This document shows, piece after piece, positions 40,801 to 52,204 of a stretch of DNA of 64,000 bases (the stretch's first letter is position 1; every line of letters starts with the position of its first letter). The stretch comes from Glossina fuscipes (lineage: Eukaryota; Arthropoda; Insecta; Diptera; Glossinidae): the NCBI RefSeq assembly GCF_014805625.2, contig NW_023998464.1, forward strand, positions 3,950,318 to 4,014,317. Direction: 5' to 3'. The notes under the pieces are model-generated. The model was given only the letters and a program-made list of their open reading frames with translations. It did not search any database and was not told the origin of the DNA. The position numbers and the translations under genes were made by a program.

Positions 40801-41639
40801 TATATAACAACTGAAGAAAAAAGAATATAGCTACATTTGATAATAAGCGAGGAAAATGCCGGCAATTTTGCTAAACTAATGCTTACCAACCATACTATAG
40901 CGTATGAGTAATTTGTTTATCTAGTGGCGCGTAAGTGCTTTGATTCAAAATTCTGAAAAAGGCAGAAAGCTTACAACATTTTTTCCAATCTTGGCTGAAC
41001 GATATTAGTTGCAAAAATAACTTCAAACTGCATGAATAGGTACAGAAAAATGGTTAATAAGGAGTACAATTGATAATTATAATGCAAACTCGCCCCACTA
41101 TGCTTTTGTCATTCTGCTCTCCAAGTTCTGTTATTTGATGTCCGTTTTTCTTATATTATTAGGAAAAAATTAAACAACCAGGTTCCGGCGTCTGCCATAT
41201 TCACTTTTGAATTAACCCAATGTTAGCCTGATAATGTAGCTTCATTTGAGGAATGTAGAATTAGTTTTAAACATTCTGTCTCGTTTACCTTATGATTAAT
41301 ATACATAAATCCTCAACAAACTGAAAAACTGAAATAAAGAGAACTTAATCACTTGCAACTTTGTCTGCGCATGGCCGATTCTTCCCATTTTTGCACACAT
41401 ATAGTAGAGTTTTTCGTAAAGTAAATGTGGACTGTTGCAGCCTCCTATCTTTTATAACTTGCGAGAAATGAAAAAACCCACAAATCTCTGTTCAGACAAA
41501 CGAAGTTGCGTTCAGTTTATGCTTCTTGGGTTTATGCGAACTTGTGCTATGACCAATTTGGCCTATTTTCAATACCATTCAATAAGTAATGAACAAGAAA
41601 AACTTTTTTTTATTCCTTTCGAAATACAGACGTATTCCT

Positions 41640-41860
41640 AGTTTATGTATGGGTGTTGTTCGATCGGTTTGCCCCATTGCCAATATCAATCAGCGGCCAA
41701 AAACTTCCAATTTTTCTACCAAATTTAAAGTCGGTATCTTCATTTTTGCGATCAGTAAAGTGCCAACAACAAATACAACGCAGACGGACAGACACGGCCT
41801 AATCAATTACTGTATAACTATTTACACTTTATAGGGCCTCTGAAGCTTAATTTTTAGTGT
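41640..41860 (-). repeat. Dispersed repeat family R2, copy 4
   Basis: The minus strand reads AAGCTTCAGAGGCCCTATAAAG, CCGTGTCTGTCCGTCTGCG, GATCGCAAAAATGAAGATACCG, ACTTTAAATTTGGTAGAAAA, matching the first part and middle of R2. Confidence 0.52.
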
Positions 41861-43114
41861 TACATACATTATGGAAGAAAAATGAGTACACCCCCATCCT
41901 TCAGTGGTGTGTACCATAAAAATTGCAATATAAAGCCGAATCAGGATAAGAACTCGAGCTTCTCATTCAATGTGAGCTAAGTAATGCCATGACCTTGAAT
42001 GAGACCAAGTGGCATTGAATGAGATTTACCAACTACGAAATTTTCTGCGCAAATGTGTGTCTGAAACAATTGGCTTTGGAAATGAAGAAGCAGCATTTTG
42101 AGGAAAATCTTAGTCTTTCATTTTGCTTTCAATTGCTGTATAAGTTCTTCAAAATTCAATCAAAGCACTCTATTGTCTCACAGAATGAAATTGAAAGTAT
42201 CGACTCTTGAATAAAAAAAGTAAATTACTGACATCCACTACGTCGATACACATTAATATATGCAGTAATGTTGGGTAATAGTAAGGTTAGGTAACGTTCT
42301 TTACTTTGCAGCTTTTTCAGAAAAACATTGAACCTTTCGAATATTACAAGTGCGTCCAAGAGTAGATTTATTCATTTTCAGAAGCAATTTTTTGACCTGG
42401 ACTTTACTGACGTAACCAATATGGTTTTCGTTCAAGATCACAATTCTTGTGCAGCTAGAAGATCTAACAACGAAAAGTAAAAGTAATAAAATTAGTTAGC
42501 TTAAGACTGAATGAAAATCGTAGTAGCTATTTTTTGTACATAACATACATGACAATAGCATTTTTTGTACATTACATATACAGCTCATCTGAGTGGTTAA
42601 AAATGGATGCTTAAATATGAAAGCAAAATTGAAATTTGTTTGGATTTGATGAATAAGTATTCAACAACGTGCCCGCTTACTCAAATCGCATGTAACGGTC
42701 GTATGAGAAAAACGGGATATTGGGTTAAATGAAAATAATTAAAAGGATTAAGAGAAAGAGAAAACAATAAATTACAACCAACCATTTGATTGTATTTCAA
42801 ATGTAATCCATATTAACGAAATCCATTTTGGGTTAAAATAAATTAAACCAGAAAGCACAAGAAAAGAGAAATTTTTGTGTTTTACTCTTCACAAGCGAGG
42901 ACAAAAAGGGTCAAGGCGCTTACAAATCATATGCTACAGCAGACCATTAAATTTTTGTTTTAAGTCTTTTTCTCTTTAAATAAAAGTTCCAAAAGTAGAT
43001 ATTATTCTAGATAAGCTAAATTAGTCAATAATTTAATGAAACTTTATTTAGTTATTTTTGTCAAAAATAATTCTTGCAGGATTTATGTTTATATCCGTCA
43101 CCGACGGTTATATA

Positions 43115-43400
43115 TTCATATATTCATTTTGTCAAAAAGCTTGCACCACCGAGAAAGAAGCTTCACGGTCTCCATAAAGTATATATATTTTTGATCAGCA
43201 TCAAATTTTGAATCGACTTTGAATGGATGTGCGTCTGTCCGGGTGTCCGTCTATGTAATGTCTGTTGTAAATACTCTCCCGGTCGCAAAAATTAAGCTAT
43301 CGGCTTTCAATTTAGCAAAAGCATTGAAAATTCTTGCACGCAGGTTGGCCTTGCAGATGAGCAGAATCGGCTGAAGGACACGCCTACAATTCCATATAAA
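43115..43400 (+). repeat. Dispersed repeat family R2, copy 5 (most complete)
   Basis: Reads CTTGCACCACCGAGAAAGAAG, TAAAGTATATATATTTTTGATC, AGCATCAAATTTTGAATCG, GTGCGTCTGTCCGGGTGTCCG, AATACTCTCCCGGTCGCAA, GCACGCAGGTTGGCC, GGACACGCCTACAA. Further matching sequence (GCAACAGACGCACGATA) lies near 43877, so the copy may be interrupted. The AAGTATATATATT..TTGATCAGCATCAA and CGTCTGTCCG blocks resemble, from memory, a repeat motif common in Drosophila genomes. Confidence 0.6.
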
Positions 43401-44344
43401 ATGAAAATACTCCTGTTTTCCAAAAAGAAAAAATTTTTCTTTTTTCATTCACAACCCTTAGCGGACTAATCTATAAAAATTTGAATGTATGTTCTATGGG
43501 CGATGCTATTGTACCTGTAGAAAAATGAAAAAAACTATCCACGTTTGCCCAACAACATTTAATCTTACTAACTTTTATAACGCCTCTTATAACCAAGCTT
43601 CCAAGCCTCGTTAAGTTTATACAGTATAAGGTATGCTTGTCAATGTCAAATTCGGAATGCACCTGAACGTGTCCGCCTGTTCGTTTATCTACTTGCCAGT
43701 GTGGCCTACACTGTTGCGCCTATAGGGCACGAACATATCACTTACAAATTTACAAAAAAATTTTGAAAACGATCAAAATCTCGCCTCGCCTACAACACAA
43801 CATGCCCACAACATGCGAAAAAAACAGAAAACACTTTCGCTCTCCGTATTTTTTGCCCATTACCTGTAAACTGCAACAGACGCACGATATAAATTCCACG
43901 TTTTTATTTAGAAAGAGTGGAAGGATAGATATATAGTCACAGTTAGTTAGTGCTTGCTGTTCTTAGCAAAGATCAACGCTAGATCAAAGAAATCAAATGC
44001 TTATATGAATGGAAAACGTGTGATCCTGCATCAACTTAATTATATACCGCGAGGGGCTTTGAAAATCGCATCGACCCATAAATTATGATAGCTTTATTTC
44101 TGTTGCAGGCCTCAGGGCACCTTTTAGAGAAACCCTTAACAAAAAAAAGAATAAAACTATCTTGTAACGTTCAGAAGTTTTCAATGTAAAGTTGCCGGCT
44201 TATTTGATTTGCAAACTTAAAGGTGGGGTAGAAAAATGAGGTAATGGCGGGGACGATGAAGCAGGTAAAAAAAAACCTATTACAACAGACTACGGAGCGC
44301 TTTATCAACATACGAAGTAAGTTGATATTGGGAAGCGCTTTTCT

Positions 44345-44450
44345 TTCGTGTTAAGATCAATCACTCAGGTGATGTCTCCTGCTTGTGTAACAGGATCACG
44401 GTCAGAAAGAAAAGCAGAAGGAGAAAGGGACATGGAAACACGCCGAAAAC
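44345..44450 (-). repeat. Dispersed repeat family R1, copy 6 (3' part)
   Basis: The minus strand has a pyrimidine block, TTTCTGACCGTGATCCTG, and ACATCACCTGAGTGATTGATC, matching the end of the copy at 3915. Confidence 0.47.
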
Positions 44451-46472
44451 ACGCCGGTGAAAATTGATCAAATTATCCCAAAAAGTGCAGTAAGACATGC
44501 TTAGATCGATTCATAAAGTGGTTAAAACTCATATCAAAGGTGGGCTTATATGAAGTCCTTGTAAGTGCCGTGTTTATCAGACAATGTTAATATACTCTTG
44601 GACCACATAGGACATAAAATAGTGGAGAATAATATAAAACGATAAACTTGAATAGATTGCTAGTGAAGCATCATAATAGTACTGAAATGGAAAGCGAGTT
44701 ACCTTGCAAGGTGTAGGCGTAACCAGTCCAAGAAAATTGAAGTTGTATATTAAAAATCTTTTTTAAGGCGAATATATATTTCCTCTGGCAATTAATACTA
44801 TTTGCAGACTTAAGCCTATTTCTAATATGATATTTGCAATTCAGTCTTATTTGCATGCAATTATTGCCTCAGTGATTTGGGCTTGTATAACAATTTTCGC
44901 CAACACATATATATTAGGATTTAGTTTGTAATCTCCCAATTTGTTGAAATATTCACATATGAGAATTTTCAATTTATAATTTTTGAGCTACAATGTTTAG
45001 TTAATGTGTGTGTATTGGTTTTATTTCTATAATAAATATCAGCCATGTATGTATTTTATTTACATTCGAATTGAAATGTACATTTTGCACACACATAGAC
45101 AGTGAATAATGCTTAATGGTTTCGTATATTAAATTGTTCTCAAAGCGGCATCAACTTTTACATGAGGACTAATTAGCCACAGACGGATATATGGCAATAA
45201 ATTTCAAAAATCATCCCAAATAGGGATAAATTTTAAATTAAAAATCCCTTTCATTATTCAATCATCAAAAAAAAAAATAAAAATAGATTTAAGCAATTTT
45301 TATTCATACTACTCTAGGCAGACAGACTAAACCGCTTTGACCTACAGCTTATGCAAGCAGATTAAGCAGAACTATTTAGTTTATGCTGGCTACATAAATT
45401 TTTAAAAATGTAAAGCTTTATGCATTTTTTTTTTGGTTTTTTTTAGTAAGTTCAGGTAGTTGGAAAGAATTTGGCTGCAGGATAACAAAGTCGGAATCAT
45501 ACATATATAAACTTTGAATTGCATAATAAAGAATTTAGTCGAGTACACTATATCGTTCCAGTCGCAGTACAGATCGCCCACTTATGGTTCAAATTATGTA
45601 AACAAAAGCAAAAAAAACAAAAAGAAGGGAATGTGTCGATCGGAAAAAGGGCATGTTTCTGTCGAAATCTACAAGACATACACCCGGTAAAATATTAAAA
45701 ATTTCCATATGTTATGGACGAGAGACTAGTCAGCGGATCTGTAAATGAAAACATTTTCTAAAAATTACTAAAGTTATTGCATCAAATGAAAGGAATTGCG
45801 GCGTTCATGGTTATGCGTGCACTAATTACTCGAATGAATAATATTTAATCAGTCTACGCTTTTTCATGAAAGATAAATCGGCAAATTAAAGCCCATGTTT
45901 GTAAGCTTGTAAAAGGAGAAAAAAATACCAAATTGCAAAATTCGAATATTAATGGTAGGAAGGAATCAAATAATCGAAGCTCCATGTGGCTGCAAATTAA
46001 ACAATAATGGGCTCAAAGGGGTCTTCAAATTTTGTTGACTAACGTGTAATGGATTTTGAAAGGCTTCTCAATTTGCTAACATTTTGATATATACCTCAAA
46101 TGAAGCGAAGACCAACATTAAACATAACTCGTTCACGACAAATCTTAAAAAGTGCATTATTTATTCCACTTATACAAGAAACTCAACTAAAACAAAATGG
46201 CAGTCGAGTTCAATTGACTCTTAAGTAAATCTTAAAATTAATTAATAATAAAACTTAGTATAAGTACAATAAAACAAATAAGGAGGAAAAAAAAAGAAAG
46301 AAAAAAAAAAAAAAAAGCATGTACACAATTAGCATAGAGCCACACCCACAACCGATACAGTACCAAATTGCAAGTGAACCCCAAAGCCATCGCAAACATG
46401 CATAAGCTTGGCAACCGATAATTGTTAACAACAAATTAATTTTCGACTCTTAATGACATATTTAAGGTTAAG

Positions 46473-48085
46473 TCAGTTTAAGTATGACATAGGTAAATCG
46501 CGCTTATTAAGCAATATTGCTTTAATGGACTTTAAAGAGTCCGTTAATGAGAATAGATGATAGACATCATTTAGGTTCTTGCAAACAACTCTGAGCGGGT
46601 TAAACAGTTCAAAATTATATTTGCATTGACTAAGCTTTATCAAGATAAAGTGCCTAGAGAAGCGGTTAGGGATATTAAAGCCTATCTCACGAAGTAATGC
46701 GGGCGAGTCAATTGCACCATTTATTAATTTGATTAAGAAGGAAACCCCAAGAACAAATCTACGTTTCTCGAGTGACGGTAAGGATAACAGAAGCAACCTA
46801 TTTTCATAGGGTGGAAGAAGGGAAATCGGGTCCCAACCCAAATTCCTAAGGGCAAACACCAAGAATTGCTTTTGTATAGATTCAATTGAATCTACGTAGC
46901 ATCTATATGAAGGAGACCACACAACGGAGGCATACTCAAGTATAGGTCTAACCAAACACGTGTAAAGCCTTTTCGTAATATAAGGATCATCAAGCTCTTT
47001 GGACCACCTCTTTATAAAACCAAGCGCGGACCTAGCTTTGCTTAACGAGGACTCAATATGCAAATTGAAATGTAACCTATAATCGAATAGAACGCCTAAA
47101 TCTATGAACGAATCGACGTCTTCCAACCTGTGCGAATCAATGAAGTATTGAGTACTGAACGACTTCCTTCTTAAGAAAGAAAGCTTCTTACATTTATTTA
47201 GATTTAGTTTCAGAAGATTGAGAGAGCACCATGCAACCAAATTGTTCAAATCACTTTGAAGATGATGTGATTGCGATTCTACGGAAAAAGAAGAAAACAG
47301 TTTCACATCATCAGCATACATTAAAATCTCACTGAATTTAATCACGGAGGGCAAATCATTGATGTATAAATTAAATAAAATAGGTCCCAAGTGGCTACCT
47401 TGAGGTACGCCAGAAGTCACGGGAAATTAATCCGAGGTAATGAGGTTAAACAAAACCCTGAATGATCTACCGTACAGATAAGAGCTTAACCATTCCACTA
47501 AGAAGAGAGGAAAGCCAGAGGTCTGGAGTTTAAATCTAAGAAGTCTATGATTAACCAAATCAAACGCTTTGCTAAAGTCAGTGTAAATGACATCAGTGCG
47601 AGAACCACTAGAAAAAGCCTTGAAAACATGAGAAGTAAACTCCAACAGATTGGTAACCGTAGATCTTCCCTTTCGAAAACCATGCTGGAAAGGAGAAATA
47701 TACAATTTCATGGAAAAGGCTATATGCTGAGCCACAATTCGCTCGAACAGTTTAGGTAAGACACTCAACTTGGCAATGCCTCTGTAGTTCTCAACAAGTT
47801 GCCTACTACCACTTTTGTGAATAGGAATAAGGAAACAAGTCTTCCAATACAAAGGGAAAACACCTGAATTCAATGACTTGTTCAAAATCTTTGAGATAAC
47901 ACCACATAGCTCGCCAGCACAAGATAAAAGTACACATGAAGAGATTCAATCAGGTCCAGGCGAACAATTATATTTTACAGAGCTCAAACCTACAAAAATG
48001 TCATTTTCAAAAATAACAAAGTTAGGAATTGAAATCGAATTAGAAATCGGATTTGGATAGTTTGCTGATAAATCAAAATTGGCTG
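46473..48085 (-). pseudogene. CR1 LINE copy A ORF2, reverse transcriptase part, with two stops
   Basis: Picks up after the frameshift with a linker, the conserved SPGPD motif (followed by TGA at 47948-47946 where a Gly codon is usual), then RT fingers and palm: IPIHKSGS, NYRGIAKL, FRKGRST, DFSKAFD (catalytic Asp). A TAA at 47426-47424 precedes SGVPQGSHLGPILF; then MYADDVKLF (catalytic Asp pair) and the thumb region ending near 46473. Copy B reads a sense codon (GAA) where copy A has the 47424 stop. No RNase H follows. Both catalytic motifs survive but the frame is dead. Confidence 0.85.
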
Positions 48086-49342
48086 TCAAAAGTATTCCGC
48101 AAAGAGATTTGAGGTTTCAAAATCATCCGCGGACTCGGAGCCATTAAAAGACACAAACGACGGATTTATGGAGATTTTTCTTTTGGTATTAACGAACTTG
48201 AAAAAGTATTTAGAGTTAGCAAACAAGGAGGATTTAACAAACTGAAGGTAACTGCAGTAGTATTGGCGGTTGAGGGAATTAAATTTATGCCTTGCAACAG
48301 AGTAAGCGAAATAGTCGAGAGAAGAACCACTTTTCGAAAATTTTTTGAAAAGCTTGTTTTTCCTATTCTTGTAGTATTTAATTGTTTTATTAAACCACGG
48401 GGGACCCTTGCTTCGAGGACGGGACTGCTTGATCGGAACGGATGCAGAAATAGCTTGATTTAATATATTGTAGAACGACGACAGTAAGCTATCAATGCTT
48501 CCCTCTGAGAAATCGAGCACAAAATGAGAAAGATGTGTTTTTAGTATGGAAACATTGATTTTATGGAAATCATAAAGTTGATATGAAAAATTTGAATTTT
48601 GAACGTTATAGAAGTTCAACGAACCAACATACTTGTAATGAAAGGAAACACCCAATGCTGGATGATATGGATCCTCAGGTAAACTAAACGGAAGACAACG
48701 ATTAACGCAAACCTCAGGAAAATTTGCAAAGCAGAGATCAAGAAATCTCCCATTACAATTAGGGGTACCATTGTATTGAACTAAATTATTATCAAATAAT
48801 TCATTGAAGAACACAACGGCTTTATCAGATGTTGAGGAAGGGATCAAACAGCCAGAACTATCACTGTAAAACCAATTGACTTGAGGCAAATTGAAGTCAC
48901 CCAACGCAAGGACTATATCGGTAGGTTTAGATTGCTTGGCCACTTCACAAATGAGGGCGGCCTGTTTCTTATATACTGAGATATCCGAATTTGGGGGAAT
49001 ATAGGAGCAGGTCACATATAAGTGTTTCTTAGGAAATTTCACTCGAATGGCGATAAATTCAACATCGGGAGTAGTTGGAAATTCCAACGAATAGGTGGGG
49101 AGTGCCGTAGAAATAGCAATTAAAACACCACCACCATTGCGATACAAACGATCGTTTCTGAAAACTTGAAACGAATTATGTAAAAGTTCCGACGAATGTA
49201 GATCCGGCTTCAACCATGTTTCAGTGAAGACCAGACAGGAAAACTCCGTGCTCACTGAATTTAGGAAGGTAGAACGAATTTTTAAATTTAGGCCCCTAAC
49301 ATTTTGATAAATGAGAGAAAATGAGGCTGAAGAAATATTTAG
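48086..49342 (-). pseudogene. CR1 LINE copy A ORF2, endonuclease part (frame open, then frameshift)
   Basis: This frame is open from the -1 frame of the ORF1 end (49342) through 48086, about 418 codons. It carries EEP (APE-type) endonuclease motifs in order: YQNVRGL (catalytic Asn), FTETWL (catalytic Glu), GDFNLPQVNW (Asp/Asn), and a degenerate last motif, DPYHPAL, as seen in CR1 elements. No ATG occurs in frame anywhere in it. The frame ends in FAEYF then TGA (48088-48086), where a one-base shift leads into the RT linker, so the downstream reverse transcriptase cannot be read through. The endonuclease nicks target DNA for target-primed reverse transcription (family knowledge). Confidence 0.82.
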
Positions 49343-50409
49343 TTTTTTGAAGGGGAAAGAGCTACTGCATTCGCATTACGGGGTCGGTCCCGAGGGATAA
49401 ATTCCTTAATTAAGGATCCAACCGGCCACAAAGGTTTATTTAAAATCAAATCCATATTTTCGGTCGGAACTAGAATTTTAAAAGATGAGATAGCTCTAGA
49501 TTGAGAAGGACCCAGTTTGAAAATACTAACTCGCTTTAAATTAACAGAAGGGGCTTTCGCTGGCAGATAACCCTTTATGTTTTCAACAGATGTATCTGGT
49601 GCCAGTCTTGACACAAATATTGCCTTTCTGGGAGGAACTGCCTTCAAGCATAGGTCATCAGTACTGGGAGCAGCAGGGCTAACGGATGGGGAGTTATGAG
49701 TTGGGGAAAATATAGAGGGGGTAACCACACTTGCACGAGCAGCTTGTGCGACCTGCTCAGTTTGGCGACCAGCATTTACACTCGAACAGCGAGGAGGAGA
49801 GGACGATTTACTATTACCCTTATTAGTTTTGGGCGATGACGCCTGAGAAGATTGAGTGACATCTATGGGAGGAGATACCCTTGCCACTTCAGCATAGCTC
49901 AAGCCAGAAGGACTTCTCGGCCTATTTGTAACATTTATGTTACCAACCAACTCAGCCGTAGCAGAAACACTAACATTATTTGTAGCCTTTAGGGAATCGC
50001 TAACTTGCACCAACGAAACGGACTTAGGAGGTGACGAACCACACGCTACGCTACGCGTTGAGACTTTGTTAGCTGGAGAGGAAGATGACTGCACAATATA
50101 CCGACATTCATCGAACCTAGTCTTGATTAATTCAAACTTCTCCCACAAAGAGCCGAGATTTTTGCTCAAATCTGAGAAACAATTTTTCGTCTCCGTGAAG
50201 AGTTTGTAGAAATCAGTGTCCCGCTTTCTACAGTCAGGATATGACCATCGTAAACCTTTAGAAGGGTCAAGGACTGCATCAGCAGCACGGCCGGTAATAC
50301 CAGCACACTTTGCATGTCCAAAACGATTACACAACCAACAAGAAATGAATCGTTCAGATTCAGGGCCGGTTTTCGCACGACATGGAGTAAATAAACAATC
50401 CATGTCCAT
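49339..50409 (-). CDS. CR1 LINE copy A ORF1: PHD-like zinc finger protein, open
   Basis: About 356 codons if started at the ATG at 50409-50407 (another lies at 50403-50401). The longer frame to 50481 adds only a Phe/Leu run read from an A/T tract and is unlikely to be real. The N-terminal finger follows a C..C...CWLC...HAKC pattern as in PHD-type fingers of CR1 ORF1 proteins. Its last pair reads YPDC, so one expected Cys is Tyr here, which may weaken zinc binding. After a coiled-coil-like region (FYKLF..LSKNLGSLWEKF) comes a long Ser/Pro/Ala-rich linker and a basic C-terminal part. The expected role is binding the element RNA. The last sense codons, TCA AAA AAC before TAA, form a -1 slippery heptamer. 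Confidence 0.8.
   Translation of the reverse strand: MDMDCLFTPCRAKTGPESERFISCWLCNRFGHAKCAGITGRAADAVLDPSKGLRWSYPDCRKRDTDFYKLFTETKNCFSDLSKNLGSLWEKFELIKTRFDECRYIVQSSSSPANKVSTRSVACGSSPPKSVSLVQVSDSLKATNNVSVSATAELVGNINVTNRPRSPSGLSYAEVARVSPPIDVTQSSQASSPKTNKGNSKSSSPPRCSSVNAGRQTEQVAQAARASVVTPSIFSPTHNSPSVSPAAPSTDDLCLKAVPPRKAIFVSRLAPDTSVENIKGYLPAKAPSVNLKRVSIFKLGPSQSRAISSFKILVPTENMDLILNKPLWPVGSLIKEFIPRDRPRNANAVALSPSKN
49342..49348 (-). promoter_or_regulatory. Candidate -1 ribosomal frameshift site (A AAA AAC) at the ORF1 end of CR1 copy A
   Basis: The minus strand reads TC-A-AAA-AAC-TAA in the ORF1 frame, a canonical X-XXY-YYZ slippery heptamer abutting the ORF1 stop. A -1 slip gives AAA AAA CTA AAT, exactly the frame of the ATG-less endonuclease ORF (49342 and 49255 differ by 87 bases, a multiple of 3). 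No convincing stem-loop downstream was found by eye. A six-base A run can arise by chance, so this is a hypothesis. Confidence 0.45.
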
Positions 50410-52204
50410 TGAAAACAAAAAAAGTAGCTTATGAAGGAAAAAAAAGAAAAAGAAAAACAAAAAAAAAATGTTTTTTTTCACGGCACAAATTTTCAGGAAA
50501 ATTAAAGTAAATTTCTCACTTCCCTGCCCACTGTAAATATAGAGCGAAAACTAACAAAAACTGTAAACACAGATTAACGGGCAAAAAGAGAGACTTTTAC
50601 TAAGAGCTCAATTGTTGCTTACAATAAACCAAAATGATTTTTCACATAAATGTTTAATAAATTCATATACATTAAATTCACACTTCATTCTTTTAGAGAA
50701 TTTTTTAAATTTAAACACGAATAAAGCAAAAAAGCTAAGAAATACACTAAAAAAATTGAAATATTTGTTGACAGAATAAAAACGCGACTACAAGACGCAC
50801 GCAGAGTTGCCAAACTATTAGCATGATATTGCGCCAATAAATTGTAAGTTAATTATGATGGCTTTTCTTTATTGTTAGCAATATTATTAACCTTGCTTCA
50901 GCAGATTTCGGGATAGCAGTTTATATTGAATTCCACAATTGTTTCGCAGATGAGTTATTCAGCATGAAATCAATATTGAAGCTATTACTACACAACATTG
51001 TGGCTAACTAAGAGATAGATAACTCTTCCATCGCCTGAAAAATGTCACTCAGACAACTATTCTTGCTTAAATTTTACTCACCTGCCACCCAGTATTTTAA
51101 TTATTAGTAATAATTTCGACACAAAGATATGCAGCCATCTGAGACAAATTTAAAGTTTGAACTCTGATTAGCACAGAGAGCGATGCCAGCATCTCTCGAA
51201 TCATATGGTTTCTTAAAGCAGAATGCATTATATCGATTAATTTAACGCAATTTGTTAACACCATGCAAATTAAAATACGCAACATAAATTGATAATAACG
51301 AGCACAAATAATATAAGCACGCAATTTAGAGTCTACGAGCATTAAAATTACTTAATTGAAAACCTTTATGTGTTCCATTGACAATTTTCAGAGCTACTTA
51401 TTGATTAACCCCGCAGGTGTATAAGTTATGATCAGTCACATAGCTACCAATTCCATTTTAGTTAATTGTTAATATATAGCAGGGAAGATTTACTCAGTGT
51501 CGAGTGATTTACGTCATGATTTAATCTGAGCTTTTCATTAGACATCAAGTAATTTGTGCAGTTTGTAATGCGCTTTACCGCATTCTCGATTCATGGCGTT
51601 CAAATAGAACATAATGGTTAAATCATTTGCACTTATAGCGAATTATGACATCAGCTTCATCACAAAATATACTCTGCATTTCTTTTACCATTGCAAAGTA
51701 TGCGTTTTCGATAATTTCCTCGCTTTATGTAGAACTGTGGCTAAACTAATTTAATGCTATAATCTCGCATTGACTCGGCATTTAATCCTTAATTGCGTCC
51801 GTAATATCCGTTATTTATAATTTTTATGTCTACGGTTTTCTTCACATCAGCGTTGATGTTCTTAGTTTCCCTCTTACTTTGAAGCTTAACACTGAAAAGT
51901 AAGTCTGAGTCAAGGACCTTTACGAATCCAGCAAATGTTTTCTCCTCTGTTTACCCTCTATTTTCCAGATTTGGCAATAGTTACATAACATGTATATACA
52001 TAATTAAATAAATTTCTCTTTACACCCATTTCGGGAAGATGGGAGGTATATTTTCTCTGCGGCACATTTTGTACCGATATTATAGCTGCGGATACTGCGA
52101 AGCTTGAACGAGACATAGACGTGTTGTTTGTACCATTTTAGGGCGTGAAAGGGTCATTATCGTAATTAAATGAATGCGGCGTATCAATCGATAAGCGTTC
52201 TCGT

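Larger units (their letters stand above)
46157..50820 (-). mobile_element. CR1-clade non-LTR retrotransposon, copy A, near full length, inactive
   Basis: Read on the minus strand, the order is: a 5' leader (about 50820-50410), ORF1 with a PHD-like finger, ORF2 with an endonuclease and a reverse transcriptase (motif YADD, and the QGSHLGPILFNLYINDL block typical of CR1 elements in flies), a 3' untranslated region, and a 3' end of short ATTT-type repeats near 46157. There is no RNase H domain and no poly-A tail, both in keeping with CR1. ORF2 is broken by one frameshift (near 48086) and in-frame stops at 47946-47948 (TGA) and 47424-47426 (TAA). The 5' border is an estimate, and no target-site duplication could be recognised by eye. 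It lies antisense to the host gene, as is usual for LINEs tolerated in introns. Confidence 0.85.

Noticed and set aside
47878..48060. + strand 60-codon frame identical in both LINE copies (also 53883-54065)
   Set aside because: It is the antisense shadow of the LINE linker region. Its identity reflects the high similarity of the copies and not a separate gene.
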